Shown here: one piece after another, positions 5,691-8,648 of the stretch
Position numbering within the stretch: position 1 is the stretch's first letter
Layout of the letters: every line of letters starts with the position of its first letter
Origin: an uncultured Bacilli bacterium
GTDB taxonomy: Bacteria; Bacillota_I; Bacilli_A; RF39; UBA660
DNA length: 8,648 nucleotides
Assembly (NCBI GenBank): GCA_934096605.1
Contig: CAKOMI010000046.1
Span: 1 to 8,648, forward strand
Direction: 5' to 3'
Notes under the pieces: model-generated
Seen by the model: the letters and a program-made list of their open reading frames with translations, nothing else
Told to the model about the DNA's origin: nothing
The model's database searches: none
Made by a program: the position numbers and the translations under genes

Positions 5691-6545
5691 TTAACTAGAT
5701 ATTTTTTTAGCTTCAATAACTGGCCTTACAAATGCACTTGTTTCAATCGAGGTACTAGAAACTGAATTACTATTATAATTGTATATATAAATTTGTTTAG
5801 TATTAGGAATATTTAAGACATGCATAGGATAGGTATTAGAAGCCCAAAAAGTTTTTGTTCTTGGTGCTTCAGTAGAAGAAGGAAGCCTTACATAATAGGG
5901 ATTTTCATTAGTACTCGTGTATGTTAAAACACCATCAGAGAAATTTAGAGGTATTAAAATATCATTATTTATGGCAAGTGTCAATCCTGCTTGGTTACGA
6001 AACCAAATATTAACAGCTCTTCCAACTAAAGTATAGCCATAGTTTTTATTACGTCTTTCAGTTTCAGAAATAATACTTTCAGTTGGATAAAAAGTAGGAA
6101 TACGATAAAGATTAGTATTAGAGGTGTAAAGATAACAATATTCGCCATTTATTTTATCTTTTAAGCACGCTCTTAAAGAACAAGAAGAACCATTACAAGT
6201 CCCAAAATAGTTATCAGTTTTATCATACCCCATAGTAAGAAGTATTTCTTGTTCTGTTAAAGTACGATTAAGAATTAAAACGACACTACTAGATTTATTT
6301 TCAAGAACCAGCCATGACTCATTAGCAAAATTTATTGAATCCCCAACATTATAGGTTTTATTTTCAATATTTAAATTAATTAAACCACTTTTTAATTCAA
6401 TATCTTCTCTAATATCTTTTTTAACAGAATTAGTAAGAATCCGATTATTAACACTTTTAGCAAGTAAAGTCATCATGAGCATAAGAAAAACTAAGAAAAA
6501 TGAATATATTAATGATGTCGCAATAAAACCTTTTTTCTTTTTCAT
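5691..6545 (-). CDS. Pilin-like exported protein with AFVRPV C-terminus
   Basis: Probably an envelope protein; its exact role is unknown. The N-terminus MKKKKGFIATSLIYSFFLVF resembles a type IV prepilin leader: a short basic stretch, a Gly-Phe junction (6-7) and a hydrophobic helix (7-29). The Glu usually at mature position 5 is missing, so processing by a prepilin peptidase is uncertain. Residues 30-60 continue as a charged helix. The extracellular part begins near 60 with INFANESWLVLENKSSSVVLIL, recalling the W-x-V-L opening of DUF6273-like domains, has four cysteines (117, 122, 127, 137) that could form disulfides, and ends in SAFVRPVIEAKK (270-281). The same A-F-V-R-P-V element lies near the end of the surface protein at 7068-8609. 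ATG at 6545 has GAGGG about 5 nt upstream. No convincing promoter is seen. No pilin assembly gene lies in the window. Confidence 0.75.
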   Translation of the reverse strand: MKKKKGFIATSLIYSFFLVFLMLMMTLLAKSVNNRILTNSVKKDIREDIELKSGLINLNIENKTYNVGDSINFANESWLVLENKSSSVVLILNRTLTEQEILLTMGYDKTDNYFGTCNGSSCSLRACLKDKINGEYCYLYTSNTNLYRIPTFYPTESIISETERRNKNYGYTLVGRAVNIWFRNQAGLTLAINNDILIPLNFSDGVLTYTSTNENPYYVRLPSSTEAPRTKTFWASNTYPMHVLNIPNTKQIYIYNYNSNSVSSTSIETSAFVRPVIEAKKISS

Positions 6546-6592
6546 ATTTACCCTCTTTTCATTATTCTTAGTTTATTTATTATTTTTTTAAT

Positions 6593-6720
6593 TTAATTAC
6601 ACCCTAGCCAAGGATGAACGAAAGGCTGAACTACAAAGTTGTTGTACACGCCAAATACATTGTTCGCATTGGAAAGGTTTGCCACTGCCATTTACTGATA
6701 TTTCCCCAATATGTCACAAA
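6593..6720 (-). other. GC-richer segment, possible gene debris
   Basis: This stretch is clearly richer in G and C than the flanks. One frame (ATG at 6691, TAA at 6593) reads 32 residues with NANNVFGVYNNFVVQPF near its end, faintly like the F-V-x-P ends of the two neighbouring surface proteins. It has no ribosome binding site, and the other frames are equally open for short distances. It could be the remains of the C-terminus of a related surface gene or a small insertion; the assignment is weak. Confidence 0.2.
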
Positions 6721-6971
6721 GAATACTTTGATAATAGTATTTTTCATACATAAATCACTACTTTCAAATGAATCAATAATTTTGGTAGTATCAATAACCA
6801 AATAATTAATAATCACTTTTGTAACCATTTAAATACATTTTTACTTTTACAAAAATTTTCTATTATCCTTTTATCTATCCCGTAATATTTGCAGTCCTTG
6901 TTTGTTACAAAGACAAAAAGATGATTAGGATAGTATTTTTTTATAAAAGTATATCTACTTTTTAAGCTCAT
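6631..6971 (-). pseudogene. Small gene split by a frameshift (two overlapping ORFs)
   Basis: Not a recognised gene. ATG at 6971 opens a 52-residue ORF (MSLKSRYTFIKKYYPNHLFV..., with YYGIDKRIIENF) ending at TGA 6813. In the -1 frame a second ORF continues through the stop, with INYLVIDTTKIIDSFE, to TAG at 6631. Joined near the AAAA run just before the TGA, the two give one coherent protein. The order basic helix, beta strands (HLFVFVTNKDCKYYGID), helix, then beta strand with an IDxxxIIxxF segment, recalls small proteins related to MutS domain I (inference from memory, uncertain). A single lost A would explain the break. The Shine-Dalgarno sequence before 6971 is weak. The last 20 residues (from about 6690) run into GC-richer DNA and look foreign to the rest, so the original 3' end is probably lost. 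Confidence 0.35.
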
Positions 6972-7000
6972 GATCTATTTTCTTTCTTTTTTTTAATTTT

Positions 7001-7067
7001 GAACTACCATAGGCATTCGCCTCGACGACTCTAGGGCGGATATACTAAACGACTCGTGGACTAGTAA
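7001..7067. other. GC-richer spacer with a repeated ACGACTC
   Basis: Directly after the stop of the surface protein gene is a GC-richer 67-nt stretch that contains the heptamer acgactc twice (7025-7031 and 7049-7055, 24 nt apart) and a small AGGC-GAAT-GCCT hairpin on the minus strand. There is no T run after the hairpin, so it is not a normal intrinsic terminator. Its composition matches the surface gene more than the DNA below it, so it may mark the edge of an acquired segment. Confidence 0.25.
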
Positions 7068-8609
7068 CTAAAGTTCAAGTGTAAATGGTGATTCACTTGT
7101 CCCCTCTCCGCCAGATATTTTCACATTCGATAACAGATAAACAACAGGACGAACAAAAGCATTTTTCATGTATTCTTCATAGTCACTGAAACTGCCAGTA
7201 TAGATCACTTGGAACACACAAATCGCATCGAAAGTATTAGCACTCGGCGTTAATGTCCATTGATTACCACTTAATAACCAATCATTATTTGGGCAATCGC
7301 TTAAATTACTATTATCCCAACCCCAATCATATATAGAAGTATTTAAACATGTTGTTCGATCTGTTGTACTCCCGCCACTTGTTGCATACCCATAATCTGA
7401 AGGGTACATTAAACCTAATTTACCTGTCCATGTTGTTGTTCTTGATACCGTGTCATTACAATAGTCACCGCTTGTACATATTTTACCGTTTCTTGTTCCT
7501 CTTTCTTCTGTGTAACATTTACTTGGTATTTGACTATTTGTCGTTGATGCTCCTGTGTTCCATACAGCATCACCTATTAATACTTTTAATTTATCTTTGA
7601 TGCCTGTACTTGTGAAATCACATGGTGTTGTACTATCATAAAAACCAGCATAACATGTGCCAGATTGGTTATTCCAGTATAGAGATCCACCTACTGATTC
7701 ACTTTCATAACCAGGATTTAATAGTTTCATAAGGTCCGCTTGGCTCCATTCATTGACGCCTTCTCCAGAATTTACGCTTGAATCACTTGTGTCCCATGAA
7801 TAGCTACCTATTGCTTCTGAGCGAATTAATTTTACTCTATCACTCTTATTTCCTGTGCCATCATCCACATCTTTCATAACGCCTATAACTCGCCATAAAA
7901 TTGGTGTTCCTTTGGCTATACCAACTTTACAATTAACATTAAATGAAGAAGCGTTTTTGCATTCATCTAAACTAGAATATTCCATATAATGTTCTGTTGT
8001 TGTCGAATTCCAATAGCCATAATAAATATCGCTTGGATATTCTTCGCCATCGATACTTACATAGTTATTTGGATCTGCTCCAATATATCTTATGTTACCG
8101 TAATCATCCACGGCTAAGTCTGTTGTATCAGTTGCTGCTAATTTTGTTATATATTTTACTGCGATTGATGGTTTAACTTTAAAATACAGATTACACTTTG
8201 TTCTTGTAAAGTCTGTTGCATTATAATTTTCATAGTTAACTAGAGCTGTCCACTTATCTTGATCCCAACCTACTGTTACACCATTAGTACAATTACTTTT
8301 TTCGGTATCTAGTGTATAGTCTGTGCCTTTCTTAGGCATATCACGTGTTATCTCACCATCTACATAATATGCAAAGTATAAGTCACCTGGATCCCCAACA
8401 GTTCCATTTATCACATTAAAATGTTTCTCTTCTGTAAACACGGCATACGTTTTATATAAGTACATTCCAGATAATACTAACATACTAAATAACACAGTTA
8501 TTAATATAATTTTTCTTTTTTTATTAGGTTCTCTAAATGCTTGGAGTTCTAGGTTATCTCTATTACTAGAACCCCCCCCCGTGGTTGACCGAAAATCTTG
8601 ATTTTCCAC
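7068..8609 (-). CDS. Phase-variable surface protein, single-pass membrane anchored
   Basis: A cytoplasmic N-terminus (1-33, ending in NKKRK) precedes one membrane helix (about 34-52). Then comes YAVFTEEKHFNVINGTVGDPGD, recalling the F(T)E...F..I..G.V region of SipW-dependent and camelysin-like exported proteins. The extracellular part (about 75-513) is rich in Thr, Ser, Trp, Tyr, Asn and Cys. It has an ILWRVIGVMKDVDD block (237-250), like DUF6273-type domains, then NAFVRPVVYLL (483-493), and ends with GEGTSESPFTLEL. GTG at 8609 has no ribosome binding site. The well-placed ATG at 8619 (GAGGA 11 nt upstream) is out of frame because of the nine-G tract; with eight or eleven G it would read into this frame as MKNSGKSRFSVNHGGGSS. 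As sequenced, that ATG gives 17 residues and a TAG at 8568. The GC content is visibly higher than in the housekeeping cluster (about 40% in a line sampled), suggesting acquisition. The ligand is unknown. Confidence 0.8.
   Translation of the reverse strand: MENQDFRSTTGGGSSNRDNLELQAFREPNKKRKIILITVLFSMLVLSGMYLYKTYAVFTEEKHFNVINGTVGDPGDLYFAYYVDGEITRDMPKKGTDYTLDTEKSNCTNGVTVGWDQDKWTALVNYENYNATDFTRTKCNLYFKVKPSIAVKYITKLAATDTTDLAVDDYGNIRYIGADPNNYVSIDGEEYPSDIYYGYWNSTTTEHYMEYSSLDECKNASSFNVNCKVGIAKGTPILWRVIGVMKDVDDGTGNKSDRVKLIRSEAIGSYSWDTSDSSVNSGEGVNEWSQADLMKLLNPGYESESVGGSLYWNNQSGTCYAGFYDSTTPCDFTSTGIKDKLKVLIGDAVWNTGASTTNSQIPSKCYTEERGTRNGKICTSGDYCNDTVSRTTTWTGKLGLMYPSDYGYATSGGSTTDRTTCLNTSIYDWGWDNSNLSDCPNNDWLLSGNQWTLTPSANTFDAICVFQVIYTGSFSDYEEYMKNAFVRPVVYLLSNVKISGGEGTSESPFTLEL
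8572..8580 (-). repeat. Poly-G(9) tract, candidate slipped-strand switch
   Basis: Nine consecutive G on the minus strand lie about 40 nt after the ATG at 8619, inside the coding region. Nothing comparable in G or C occurs elsewhere in the window. Eight or eleven G join the ATG frame to the long ORF. Nine (as here) ends at TAG 8568-8566, and ten also hits an early TAG. This is the layout of a contingency locus. A homopolymer-length sequencing or assembly error would look the same. Confidence 0.7.
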
Positions 8610-8630
8610 TATTTTTCATAACTTTTTTCT

Positions 8631-8635
8631 TCCTC
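8631..8635 (-). promoter_or_regulatory. Ribosome binding site for the ATG at 8619
   Basis: GAGGA, within AGAGAGGAAG, lies 11 nt before the ATG at 8619 and 21 nt before the GTG at 8609. The first distance is workable (the SpoU gene uses the same spacing) and the second is not. This decides that translation normally starts at 8619, upstream of the poly-G tract. The promoter must lie beyond the window edge. Confidence 0.6.
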
Positions 8636-8648
8636 TCTTATTATCTTT

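Noticed and set aside
6593..6720. Variable or template repeat of a diversity-generating retroelement
   Set aside because: Asn-rich codons and an F-V-x-P ending suggested it, but there is no reverse transcriptase, no accessory gene and no second copy of the sequence in the window.
6614..6805. Plus-strand ORF of 63 residues
   Set aside because: No family resemblance or ribosome binding site; it lies opposite the split small gene and the GC-richer fragment.
7349..7600. Plus-strand ORF opposite the surface gene
   Set aside because: Leu/Tyr-rich antisense shadow of a clear minus-strand gene.

Overview
The window is AT-rich bacterial DNA with every convincing gene on the minus strand, so transcription runs from high to low coordinates. 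Shine-Dalgarno sites of the AGGAGG type, SepF and DivIVA together, a Gram-positive-style pilin-like protein and SipW-like surface protein features point to a low-GC Firmicute or Mollicutes-related lineage of the uncultured gut Bacilli type (inference). TGA is used as a real stop codon (ends of trmD and of the gene after it), so this is the standard code and not the Mycoplasma code.

Layout in order of transcription. (1) 8609/8619 to 7068: a large single-pass surface protein. Its nine-G tract lies just after the start and puts the well-placed ATG at 8619 out of frame with the body of the gene, which is the signature of a phase-variable switch (or of a homopolymer error). (2) 7067 to 6546: about 520 bases with no intact gene. 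They hold a small ORF that looks split by a frameshift, plus a fragment of more GC-rich DNA that may be gene debris. (3) 6545 to 5691: a pilin-like exported protein sharing an A-F-V-R-P-V motif near its C-terminus with the large surface protein. (4) 5677 to 253: a tightly packed nine-gene cluster that begins at a strong sigma-A-like promoter. It reads sepF, divIVA, [intrinsic terminator], a 42-residue-repeat pentapeptide-like protein, a YgjP-type metallohydrolase, a SpoU-family RNA methyltransferase, rimM, trmD, an unrecognised coiled-coil protein and a HAD-IB phosphatase. It ends at a second intrinsic terminator. (5) 1 to 226: AT-rich, apparently non-coding.

How it fits together. SepF and DivIVA serve septum assembly and membrane-curvature or polar targeting. 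The terminator between divIVA and the repeat protein should make the downstream translation genes less abundant than sepF-divIVA, or dependent on readthrough. From the repeat protein to the HAD gene, gaps are 0 to 6 nt or genes overlap, so translation is probably coupled. RimM (30S maturation), TrmD (m1G37 of tRNA) and the SpoU enzyme (2'-O-ribose methylation) form an RNA-modification and ribosome-maturation block, without the usual rpsP and rplS neighbours. The surface part (pilin-like gene, phase-variable gene, debris between them) looks like accessory DNA beside a housekeeping operon. The most notable points are the poly-G switch, the exact 126-bp repeat gene inside the division/translation operon, and the disrupted small gene at 6971-6631.
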